Source: Spirochaetia bacterium
Lineage (GTDB): Bacteria; Spirochaetota; Spirochaetia; DTKZ01
NCBI GenBank assembly: GCA_031270615.1
Contig: JAISXE010000105.1
Span: 1-5,342 of the forward strand
Length of the DNA: 5,342 nt
Direction of reading: 5' to 3'
The position numbers and the translations under genes are program-made. Each line of letters begins with the position of its first letter. Within the stretch, counting starts at the first letter, position 1. The notes under the pieces are model-generated. The model was given only the letters and a program-made list of their open reading frames with translations, was not told the origin of the DNA and made no database searches. Below are positions 1 through 5,290 of the stretch, piece by piece.

Positions 1-133
1 AGACCAGGGCTGGCAAAATGTGGCGGAGGTTTTGCGTGGGAATGGAGCGAAGCGAAATGACCTAGCAAAACCGTAGCCCGAGCCGCCTACTGGCGGCGAA
101 GCGTAAACAATCCTGTTATGCGCAGTACTTGCC
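1..133. repeat. Structured intergenic repeat, attC-like, cut by the window edge
   Basis: This gene-free stretch is dense in nested inverted repeats. GGGCT at 7-11 can pair with AGCCC at 75-79, enclosing GGTTTTGC at 28-35 with GCAAAACC at 65-72. A separate hairpin pairs GCCGCC at 82-87 with GGCGGC at 92-97 around a 4-base loop. The inner edge (101-133) ends in the motif GTTATGCGCAGTACTTGCC at 115-133, which recurs inverted at 1261-1279. Read on the minus strand, directly after the lipoprotein gene, it begins with GCATAAC followed by imperfectly self-complementary sequence. That is the layout expected of an integron attC site (R'' box first), but GCATAAC / GTTATGC fits the RYYYAAC / GTTRRRY consensus only partly. 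The outer end lies beyond base 1, so the full element cannot be judged. A dispersed palindromic repeat is an equally good reading. Confidence 0.45.
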
Positions 134-137
134 CATT

Positions 138-1190
138 CTATAAATCTTCCAATAGCGCCTTCTTTCCATTTTCAGTAAATATAATACCCATTTGTGTAAA
201 TAATTCATATGAAATTTTCCTTATTGCAGTTGTGTCACGTATCTGTTCCAATGAGCAAATCAATGTATATGCAGCATTCTGTATCCCCGTCTCTACATTT
301 ATTATTCGTAATTGAATTGAATATTCAAAATTGTTTGTTTTTATTATAGTTCCTACAATAACATAATTTGCCGCTCGAAGTCTGCCAACCATCACAACTT
401 CATTATCATCAACCAAACCACTGAATTGATACTCCATCTCATCCATGATTCTCTGTTGTCCTTCAGGGCTTCTATCAAGTATCACGATATTCGAATATTT
501 TTTAAAAATACTGTCTATACTTCCTTGCAAATAATTTAATATCCATAATTCATCTTGAGGTAAATTATTTGAATTTAACCCAGATAAAGCTAAAATGATA
601 CCAGAACCACCATTATTTACAAAATAACTCCTCTTTGTTGCACGAGTTGTATTCTGTGAATTTTTATTGTTTCTTTCAGCTAATAAATCATAAGCCTGTC
701 GATCATTTTTGCTTAAATAGAACGAGGAGGCGGCCTCTCTGACAGCGGTTTCAATTTTTATTGTATTGAATCTTAACCGATAGAAATTTCCAACTTTTTG
801 AGCAGAACCTGTTACAATTGATTGCGCTCCCAAAAACTTTCCTATGCTTTGGGCAGATTCATCACTCACATCTCCAGACAATTGAAGATCCATTTCATTT
901 CGTATTTGATCGAGATACTTTCTGTCTAAAACAACCAATTTTTTCCCATTTATTAAAAGCATTGTTAATTCATCAATAATATACTCTGAAAATGCTTCTG
1001 ATTCAGAACTAAAATACAGCACAGCAATTTTTGTTCCGGCTTCAAGATTATTTTCAACATTTCTGGCAGCCTCCTGTATTGCATTATCCAGAGAGACAGT
1101 TTCTACATCTGAATCCAGTGTTGTACAGGATACTATCAATAAACTTAATACCAAACCTGTAATAATTATTTTTGAAAAATATTTATTCAT
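138..1190 (-). CDS. Two-domain CsgG/LpoB-like lipoprotein
   Basis: Predicted 350-residue exported lipoprotein. The ATG at 1190 is chosen because AAGGAG (1199-1204) lies 8 bases upstream; a GTG at 1199 would add three residues but leaves almost no spacing from that site. Residues 1-22 form a lipoprotein signal: Lys3 and Lys7, a hydrophobic core, then the lipobox I-V-S-C with Cys22 as the lipidation site. Two related domains follow. Domain 1 (about 36-160) contains KIAVLYF, VVLDR, QLSGDVSDES and GAQSIVTGSAQK. Domain 2 (about 197-312) contains GIILAL, IVILDR, QFSGLVDDNE and AANYVIVGTIIK. The shared order (strand, VxLDR, Q-x-SG-x-V-x-D, G/A-A-x-x-IVG) points to an internal duplication of a CsgG/FlgO/LpoB-type fold. 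Family members act at the outer membrane, as secretion pores or as activators of peptidoglycan synthases, but the substrate or partner here is unknown. The gene is far richer in AT than the operon to its right and has its own promoter, so it is probably an independent and possibly acquired unit. Confidence 0.85.
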   Translation of the reverse strand: MNKYFSKIIITGLVLSLLIVSCTTLDSDVETVSLDNAIQEAARNVENNLEAGTKIAVLYFSSESEAFSEYIIDELTMLLINGKKLVVLDRKYLDQIRNEMDLQLSGDVSDESAQSIGKFLGAQSIVTGSAQKVGNFYRLRFNTIKIETAVREAASSFYLSKNDRQAYDLLAERNNKNSQNTTRATKRSYFVNNGGSGIILALSGLNSNNLPQDELWILNYLQGSIDSIFKKYSNIVILDRSPEGQQRIMDEMEYQFSGLVDDNEVVMVGRLRAANYVIVGTIIKTNNFEYSIQLRIINVETGIQNAAYTLICSLEQIRDTTAIRKISYELFTQMGIIFTENGKKALLEDL

Positions 1191-1198
1191 ACTACACA

Positions 1199-1239
1199 CT
1201 CCTTAACTCCATAATATTCTTATTTTCTCCTTTTGTCAA
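1199..1239 (-). promoter_or_regulatory. Sigma-70-type promoter and ribosome binding site of the lipoprotein gene
   Basis: On the minus strand a perfect -35 hexamer TTGACA (1234-1239) is followed after exactly 17 bases by TATTAT (1211-1216), one mismatch from the -10 consensus. Transcription should begin near 1204, where the Shine-Dalgarno AAGGAG (1199-1204) also starts, so the leader would be only about 15 bases. This leaves little room for leader-based control and suggests simple, strong expression. Hexamers and spacing are seen directly; the start point is inferred from spacing. Confidence 0.8.
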
Positions 1240-1260
1240 TATATATTTCTAAAAAATTTT

Positions 1261-1380
1261 GGCAAGTATTGCGCATAACTCAATTATATACGCACTTTGT
1301 ATATATAGCCTGTGGCGAACAATAGACGAACATGAGGTTCGTCTATTGTTCCAAATTGGCGGGCTATGCGTACTCCCGGC
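1261..1380. repeat. Structured intergenic repeat, attC-like, inverted partner of the left-edge repeat
   Basis: The segment between the lipoprotein promoter and the end of gnd is built from nested inverted repeats. Its edge next to the promoter is GGCAAGTATTGCGCATAAC (1261-1279), the reverse complement of 115-133 with one mismatch. Similarity continues to 1293 against 101-133, giving 27 of 33 positions identical without gaps. The other edge carries GGCTATGCGTACT (1362-1374), a degenerate match to the GTTATGCGCAGTACT motif, so the roughly 110-base element could fold end to end. On the minus strand it would run from GCATAGC to GTTATGC and lead into the promoter and gene, as an attC preceding a cassette would. 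GTTATGC is not a full match to the integron core consensus. The alternative is a miniature palindromic element. The remaining bases, 1381-1450, hold no gene. Confidence 0.5.
1305..1367. repeat. Perfect 15-bp hairpin nested in an outer 6-bp stem
   Basis: GAACAATAGACGAAC (1317-1331) and GTTCGTCTATTGTTC (1337-1351) are perfect reverse complements around the 5-base loop ATGAG. They are enclosed by ATAGCC (1305-1310) and GGCTAT (1362-1367), also perfectly complementary. No run of T follows on either strand, so this is not a typical intrinsic terminator, although it lies downstream of gnd and could protect the 3' end of the operon transcript. It may be the core stem of the attC-like or palindromic element at 1261-1380. 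Confidence 0.75.
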
Positions 1381-1450
1381 AAATACGCTGCGATTTTTGA
1401 CTGGTTTGCTTTTACGGCCTGCAAACAGCCCTGCTCGCCCATGCCCGGCC

Positions 1451-2917
1451 TTAAACCGTATAGGTGCTCGCCGAAACGTTTCCGCCCGTGCCGGTCCAGT
1501 TGGTGTGGAAGAACTTGCCCCGGGGCTTGTCCGTCCTCTCGTAGGTATGCGCGCCGAAGTAGTCGCGCTGGGCCTGCAAAAGGTTCGCGGGCAGCCTTTC
1601 GGAGCGGTAGCCGTCGTAGAAGGCAAGCGCCGTGGAAAAGGCCGGCATGGGTATGCCGTTTTGCACCGCGGCCGCCACAACGCGCCGCCAGGAGGGCTCG
1701 CACTTTTTCAGAACCTTGCGGAAGAAATCGTCCAGCATCAGGTTGTTCAGCTTTTTGTTTTTGGCAAAAGCCTCCTTGATGCGGCCCAGGAAAACGCTGC
1801 GGATAATGCAGCCGCCCCTCCATACCAGGGCGATGCCGCCGTAGTTCAGGTTCCATTTGTATTCCTTCGCGGCCTCGCGCATCAGCAGATAGCCCTGGGC
1901 GTAGGAAACGATTTTTGAGGCCAGCAGGGCAAGCCTGACATCTTCGATAAACTTTTCCGCATCGCCCGTGAACTTCTGCGGCCTTGAGCCTTTCAAGACC
2001 TTTGCGGCCTCCACGCGCTCTTCCTTCAAGGCCGACAGGCAGCGGGAATACACTGCCTCGCCGATCAGCGTAATGGGGATGCCCATATCGACGGAGCTGA
2101 TGACCGTCCACTTGCCCGTGCCCTTCTGGCCCGCGGTGTCCAAAATCTTGTCCACCAGGGGTTTTTTGTCCGCGTCTTTGACCGCGAGGATGTCGCGGGT
2201 AATTTCGATAAGGTAGCTGTCAAGCTCGCCCTGCATCCACCGGGCAAAAACCTTATGCATCGCGGGGGCCTTCATCTTCAAAAGGCGGCCCATGATGTCG
2301 TAGGCCTCGCAGATAAGCTGCATGTCGCCGTACTCGATTCCGTTGTGAACCATTTTAACGTAGTGGCCCGCCCCGTCCTCGCCTATCCAGTCGCAGCAGG
2401 GATCCCCCTCGGGGGTTTTGGCGCAGATGGCCTGGAATATCTTTTTGACAAGGGGCCAGGCCTTGGGGTTCCCGCCGGGCATCATGGCCGGACCCGTGCG
2501 CGCCCCTTCCTCGCCGCCGGATACGCCGGTGCCTATATAGAGAAAGCCTTTTTCGTCCAGGTATTTCGTGCGGCGGATGGTATCGGGAAAGTGGGAATTC
2601 CCCCCGTCAATAATAAGGTCGCCCGGCTCCAGATGGGGCAGGAGCAGTTCGATAAACTCGTCCACGGCCTCGCCGGCCTTGACCATCAGCATAATCCTGC
2701 GCGGCCTCTCCAGAAGGCTTACAAATTCCTCGATTGAGCGCGCGCCCAAAATCGTGGGGCGGCCCTTCGCGGCGTCCGCCAGAAACCCATCGACCTTGGA
2801 AACCGTCCGGTTGAATACCGCGACGGTGAAGCCCTTGTCGTTCATGTTCAGGACAAGGTTCTGCCCCATAACCGCAAGACCGATAAGACCGATATCAGCT
2901 TTTTTGTCCATAGTCAT
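1451..2917 (-). CDS. gnd: 6-phosphogluconate dehydrogenase, decarboxylating
   Basis: A complete 488-residue enzyme, close to the usual 470-485. It catalyses 6-phosphogluconate + NADP+ to ribulose 5-phosphate + CO2 + NADPH in the cytoplasmic oxidative pentose-phosphate pathway. The N-terminal Rossmann domain has GLAVMG at 13-18 and NRT at 36-38, an arginine placement typical of NADP preference. IDGGNSHFPDT (103-113) and the substrate-binding signature GVSGGEEGARTGPAMMPGG (131-149) follow. The catalytic pair is Lys188 in HYVKMVHNGIEYGD and Glu195, spaced seven apart as in the well-studied Lys183/Glu190 enzymes. The all-helical C-terminal domain carries KGTGKW (265-270), the RDYFGAHTYER segment (451-461) and the tail HTNWTGTGG (471-479). 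Start: ATG at 2917 overlaps the preceding gene's stop as ATGA and follows GGAGGG with short spacing; an in-frame ATG at 2911 is a possible alternative. The open frame continues upstream to 3115, but that part lies inside the preceding gene. No key residue is missing. It is the last gene of the operon. Confidence 0.96.
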   Translation of the reverse strand: MTMDKKADIGLIGLAVMGQNLVLNMNDKGFTVAVFNRTVSKVDGFLADAAKGRPTILGARSIEEFVSLLERPRRIMLMVKAGEAVDEFIELLLPHLEPGDLIIDGGNSHFPDTIRRTKYLDEKGFLYIGTGVSGGEEGARTGPAMMPGGNPKAWPLVKKIFQAICAKTPEGDPCCDWIGEDGAGHYVKMVHNGIEYGDMQLICEAYDIMGRLLKMKAPAMHKVFARWMQGELDSYLIEITRDILAVKDADKKPLVDKILDTAGQKGTGKWTVISSVDMGIPITLIGEAVYSRCLSALKEERVEAAKVLKGSRPQKFTGDAEKFIEDVRLALLASKIVSYAQGYLLMREAAKEYKWNLNYGGIALVWRGGCIIRSVFLGRIKEAFAKNKKLNNLMLDDFFRKVLKKCEPSWRRVVAAAVQNGIPMPAFSTALAFYDGYRSERLPANLLQAQRDYFGAHTYERTDKPRGKFFHTNWTGTGGNVSASTYTV

Positions 2918-4203
2918 TTTCCCTCCGTGAATTTTTTTTCCCATGCCCATAAACCCAGGGCCGGGTTTGAAATATAGTATATCTCCTCGCCATCCGGCAG
3001 AGTGTTCCAGCCGTCCTTCAGCCTTTCGGGACTGTAGCGGGCCATCATGTGCCCTATGTCTTCGTAGCGGAAACCGGCGTCCTCTATTTCTTCCCGGGTA
3101 AGTTTTCCGGGACAATAGGTAACGGTAAAGCGGCCCTCCGAAGAGCCGTGAATCAGATGCGCCGCAACCGAAAGATTCGCCTTCAGGTCCGCGTTTTTTT
3201 CCACGGCGCGCAGGGTCTGCGGCGTCCCCTTGTAGCCGTATTTGCGGATAAGCGTGTCAATGGTTTTGTCCCCGCCGAACTCCTTCAGGCCCGGGGCCAG
3301 AACCAGAAGCTCCCCGCCGTCGGCAATGGCCATGCGCGTGCGGTATATGCTTTTGTTGCCCAGCCAGGTGGAGCGGAACTCCGCAGGCTCAAGGTACACC
3401 ACAACTTTCTGCAAAGGCTTGGGAAGAAGCCTGATGTTTACCCGCGCCGCAAGCTCCGCCGCGCGGCTGTAGCACTCCTCGTCGTCGCCCACGAAAAGGC
3501 CGCGCAGGGCAAGCTCCCCGGAAGCGCCGAGGCCAATAACCGTCAGCACATACACAATAGGCAGCTCTTTCGCGAAATGCCGCGAGGCGTAGTTCATGAC
3601 ATCGCGCACGGGGCTGTCCCTGCGGCCCATACTCTTTTCCATGCCGTAGACGGCACCCAGAAAGTGGCTCTTGCCAATGCCCTCCTCTCCGCCTGCGCCC
3701 ACGAAAATGTTCTTGTTGTGGTTGTCCATGCCGATAACCTCGTGGGGAACAACCTGGCCTATGGAAAGGATAAGATCAAAGCCGCCGCGGACAAGAAGGC
3801 TGTTCACCTGGGCGGGCCAGTCGTATTCAACCCTGCCGCCGGAGACCTTCGCCACATAATCGGCCGGGACACTGCCCAGGGTCTGGAGGTCCCTGCGCCA
3901 GTCATGGACGCGGAACAGGCTGTGCTGGATATTGCCGAACATCCTGTCTATCTCCTGGTCCGTCAGGGGCGCATGGGTCCCCAGGGCCGGCAGAATATCG
4001 GTAAGCCTTTCACGGAAATAGCGTGAGGCGAAATTCGTGATCTCCCCCGCCCGCGAATGAAACCCCGTCACATCCGGCGGCAGGGCCAGGACCTTTTCGA
4101 GTTTCCCCTTTTTCCCGATTTCGCCGAAGGCCCGGGCAAGGGCCGCCTCCATCTCTTCCCGCGAAATATCCCCGCCCTCGGAGCCCCGCGCGCAGTACAG
4201 CAT
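2914..4203 (-). CDS. LarA-family (DUF2088) nickel-pincer-type 2-hydroxyacid racemase/epimerase homologue
   Basis: A 429-residue protein, about the length of lactate racemase LarA (about 424). LarA enzymes use a nickel-pincer nucleotide cofactor to invert C2 of a 2-hydroxyacid by hydride transfer. The residues expected for cofactor and catalysis are present in order. FHSRAGEIT (48-56) corresponds to the DHTRPVPS loop of Lactobacillus LarA. GTHAPLT (75-81) supplies His77. VVPHEVIGMDNHNKN (151-165) supplies His154 and Lys164, and KSH (178-180) supplies His180. The spacings His-10-Lys-16-His equal those of LarA His174/Lys184/His200 exactly, which strongly supports the assignment. The sequence between these residues differs from LarA (DNHN where LarA has FSGG), so lactate need not be the substrate; known relatives act on malate, phenyllactate, 2-hydroxyglutarate and D-gluconate. 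The gene starts one base after the HAD stop and ends overlapping gnd. There is no strong ribosome binding site before ATG 4203, consistent with coupling; ATG 4152 is a weaker alternative start. The cofactor genes larB, larC and larE are not in the window. Confidence 0.85.
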   Translation of the reverse strand: MLYCARGSEGGDISREEMEAALARAFGEIGKKGKLEKVLALPPDVTGFHSRAGEITNFASRYFRERLTDILPALGTHAPLTDQEIDRMFGNIQHSLFRVHDWRRDLQTLGSVPADYVAKVSGGRVEYDWPAQVNSLLVRGGFDLILSIGQVVPHEVIGMDNHNKNIFVGAGGEEGIGKSHFLGAVYGMEKSMGRRDSPVRDVMNYASRHFAKELPIVYVLTVIGLGASGELALRGLFVGDDEECYSRAAELAARVNIRLLPKPLQKVVVYLEPAEFRSTWLGNKSIYRTRMAIADGGELLVLAPGLKEFGGDKTIDTLIRKYGYKGTPQTLRAVEKNADLKANLSVAAHLIHGSSEGRFTVTYCPGKLTREEIEDAGFRYEDIGHMMARYSPERLKDGWNTLPDGEEIYYISNPALGLWAWEKKFTEGK

Positions 4204-4204
4204 G

Positions 4205-5089
4205 TCAGTTCTGCCAGGGAGCTTTTTCCGGCAAGGATTTTTTGAACTCGGCCAAAAGCCCCTCCTGATACGCGCCCTCGTAGCCCATGCCGAAGAATTT
4301 GTCCAGGGCCTCCTCGCGGAAACGCCTCCAGGACTCGTCCTCGGCGCCCGGAATAACGGGATAGAAAAGCGCGTCCACGGATTTCGCCGCCTTGAGGTCG
4401 CCGGGCGCGTCCCCTATCATAAGAATCCTGTTGGGAGGATATTTGCCCGCCGCCGCATAGGCAAGATGTTCCGACTTGGTTCCGATTTCCTGCCCCGCGA
4501 TGAAACGCACCAGTTTGTCTATGCCAAGCTCCGCCCACTCCCGCACAAGGGCCTCCGTGGGGGTCTGGGAAACAACAATAACATCGGCCCGCTCTCTCAT
4601 CCTGTCAAGGCTTTCGCGGAAAAGCGGGAAGGGCGGCACGCCCCGCACGATCTTCGCCACCGCCTCGTTCACGTCGAGGGACCACTGGTACACGGTTTTC
4701 AGCTCGGGATCGCCGGTCTTCTCCAGCTCCGCCTTGAGGGTCGGGTTGCCCAGCTTCGACTCGCGCTGCGTCCAGGCCTTCAGCACGGGCAGTTCCATAA
4801 TTTTGGCCCCGCGCTTTTTGACCTCCGACCGCCCGCGCAAAAGATCGAGGGCCTTCATCACCGCGTGGAAACGGTTACAGCCCCTGTCCTGCGAATACAG
4901 GTTCACAAAGTCCCACGCCTCCCGCGCGTACTTTGAAACGCTCTGCAAGTTGAAATTATTGATAAAGGCAGGGCAAAAACATTCCTTGTGTTTGGGTTCC
5001 ATCGAATCGAAAACACACCCGTCCGAATCGATGCCGATAAAAAAAGATTTCTCCGCGCGAAGGTCCTTCAAATCCTGGGGGGTATTCAT
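4205..5089 (-). CDS. HAD-superfamily hydrolase, probable phosphatase
   Basis: A 294-residue cytoplasmic protein with all four haloacid-dehalogenase motifs. Motif I is GIDSDGCVFD (19-28), with Asp21 as nucleophile and Asp23 as acid/base. Motif II is Ser174 in VVSQTP, motif III is Lys205 in GTKSEHL, and motif IV is MIGDAPGDL (224-232) with the acidic pair Asp227 and Asp231 that binds Mg2+. The long segment between motifs I and II (about 30-165) is predicted mostly helical and would be a large C1-type cap, which in this family sets substrate choice. This supports phosphatase or phosphotransfer activity on a small phosphorylated metabolite. The particular substrate cannot be read from the sequence, though the neighbours suggest a sugar-acid phosphate. 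The start at ATG 5089 has AGGAG five bases upstream. It is the first gene of the operon and ends one base before the LarA homologue. No truncation or frameshift is seen. Confidence 0.85.
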   Translation of the reverse strand: MNTPQDLKDLRAEKSFFIGIDSDGCVFDSMEPKHKECFCPAFINNFNLQSVSKYAREAWDFVNLYSQDRGCNRFHAVMKALDLLRGRSEVKKRGAKIMELPVLKAWTQRESKLGNPTLKAELEKTGDPELKTVYQWSLDVNEAVAKIVRGVPPFPLFRESLDRMRERADVIVVSQTPTEALVREWAELGIDKLVRFIAGQEIGTKSEHLAYAAAGKYPPNRILMIGDAPGDLKAAKSVDALFYPVIPGAEDESWRRFREEALDKFFGMGYEGAYQEGLLAEFKKSLPEKAPWQN

Positions 5090-5108
5090 GGCCGCTCCTG
5101 TTTTTTGG

Positions 5109-5133
5109 AAATTATGATACTATATCATAATTT
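5109..5133. promoter_or_regulatory. Perfect 11-bp inverted repeat, candidate operator
   Basis: AAATTATGATA (5109-5119) and TATCATAATTT (5123-5133) are exact reverse complements separated by the three bases CTA. The dyad begins 20 bases before the HAD start codon and overlaps the proposed -10 and transcription start, the usual place for a repressor site. Its arms are almost pure A/T, so as RNA it would be a weak hairpin; a protein-binding operator is more likely than a terminator. It does not match the NikR half-site spacing (GTATGA-N16-TCATAC) or the standard 7-1-7 Fur box, so the regulator is unknown. Confidence 0.6.
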
Positions 5134-5160
5134 TTTACCACGAAAAACACCAGACGTCAA
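5132..5160 (-). promoter_or_regulatory. Candidate promoter of the HAD-larA-like-gnd operon
   Basis: On the minus strand TTGACG (5155-5160, five of six consensus bases) is followed after 17 bases by TAAAAA (5132-5137, four of six). TGG immediately before the -10 gives an extended -10 pattern (TGnTA). Transcription would start near 5125, inside the inverted repeat at 5109-5133, leaving a leader of about 35 bases that contains AGGAG at 5095-5099. The -10 is weak, so the assignment is moderate. No other convincing promoter was seen between here and the window end. Confidence 0.5.
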
Positions 5161-5254
5161 CGCAATTCCGATTTCAAAACGCAAATCACAAGAAAAGCGG
5201 TTTTTACGAGAGCCTGTTCCAACAACCCATTTATAATTTCACTCCGATTCGGAA

Positions 5255-5288
5255 TTTTGGCGCCTTTTTGGCGCTCCCGCGCCAAAAA
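5255..5288. repeat. Perfect 10-bp hairpin with a repeated left arm
   Basis: TTTTTGGCGC (5265-5274) pairs perfectly with GCGCCAAAAA (5279-5288) around the loop TCCC. TTTTGGCGC also occurs at 5255-5263, 11 bases before its second copy, so two alternative stems can form with the same right arm. On both strands T precedes and A follows the GC core, the reverse of an intrinsic terminator, so I do not call it one. Its role is unknown. Confidence 0.65.
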
Positions 5289-5290
5289 CC

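Noticed and set aside
1197..1199. GTG start for the lipoprotein, three codons upstream of the chosen ATG
   Set aside because: AAGGAG ends almost directly against the GTG, whereas it is 8 bases from ATG 1190, the normal distance.
1317..1351. The 15-bp hairpin as an intrinsic terminator for gnd
   Set aside because: No T-run follows the stem on the minus or plus strand, and it lies about 100 bases beyond the gnd stop codon within a repeat element.
1..1380. CRISPR array
   Set aside because: The repeats are two inverted copies flanking a gene, not regularly spaced direct repeats with unique spacers.
1284..2111. Alternative minus-strand frame of 275 codons overlapping the 3' half of gnd
   Set aside because: It is out of frame with gnd, whose frame is intact and holds the conserved C-terminal domain; this frame is an Arg/Gly/Ala-rich shadow that runs into the palindromic repeat.
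2918..3115. N-terminal extension of gnd to an upstream start at 3115
   Set aside because: The extra 66 residues lie within the LarA homologue in another frame, have no similarity to 6-phosphogluconate dehydrogenases, and the Rossmann motif begins right after ATG 2917, which has its own ribosome binding site.
3049..4026. Plus-strand open frame of 325 codons opposite the LarA homologue
   Set aside because: It is fully antisense to a gene with clear family motifs, has low-complexity content rich in Arg, Ala and Gly, no recognisable domain and no ribosome binding site. GC-rich coding DNA often yields such long antisense frames.
4202..4936. Plus-strand open frame of 244 codons opposite the HAD gene
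   Set aside because: It is antisense to the HAD gene with all four motifs on the other strand, and shows no coherent protein features of its own.
5109..5136. The AT-rich palindrome followed by T's on the plus strand as a terminator
   Set aside because: The stem has almost no G-C pairs and would be unstable as RNA, and no plus-strand gene leads into it; a promoter-proximal operator fits better.
5232..5237. TATAAT on the plus strand as a promoter
   Set aside because: There is no acceptable -35 hexamer 16-18 bases upstream and no gene follows on the plus strand within the window.
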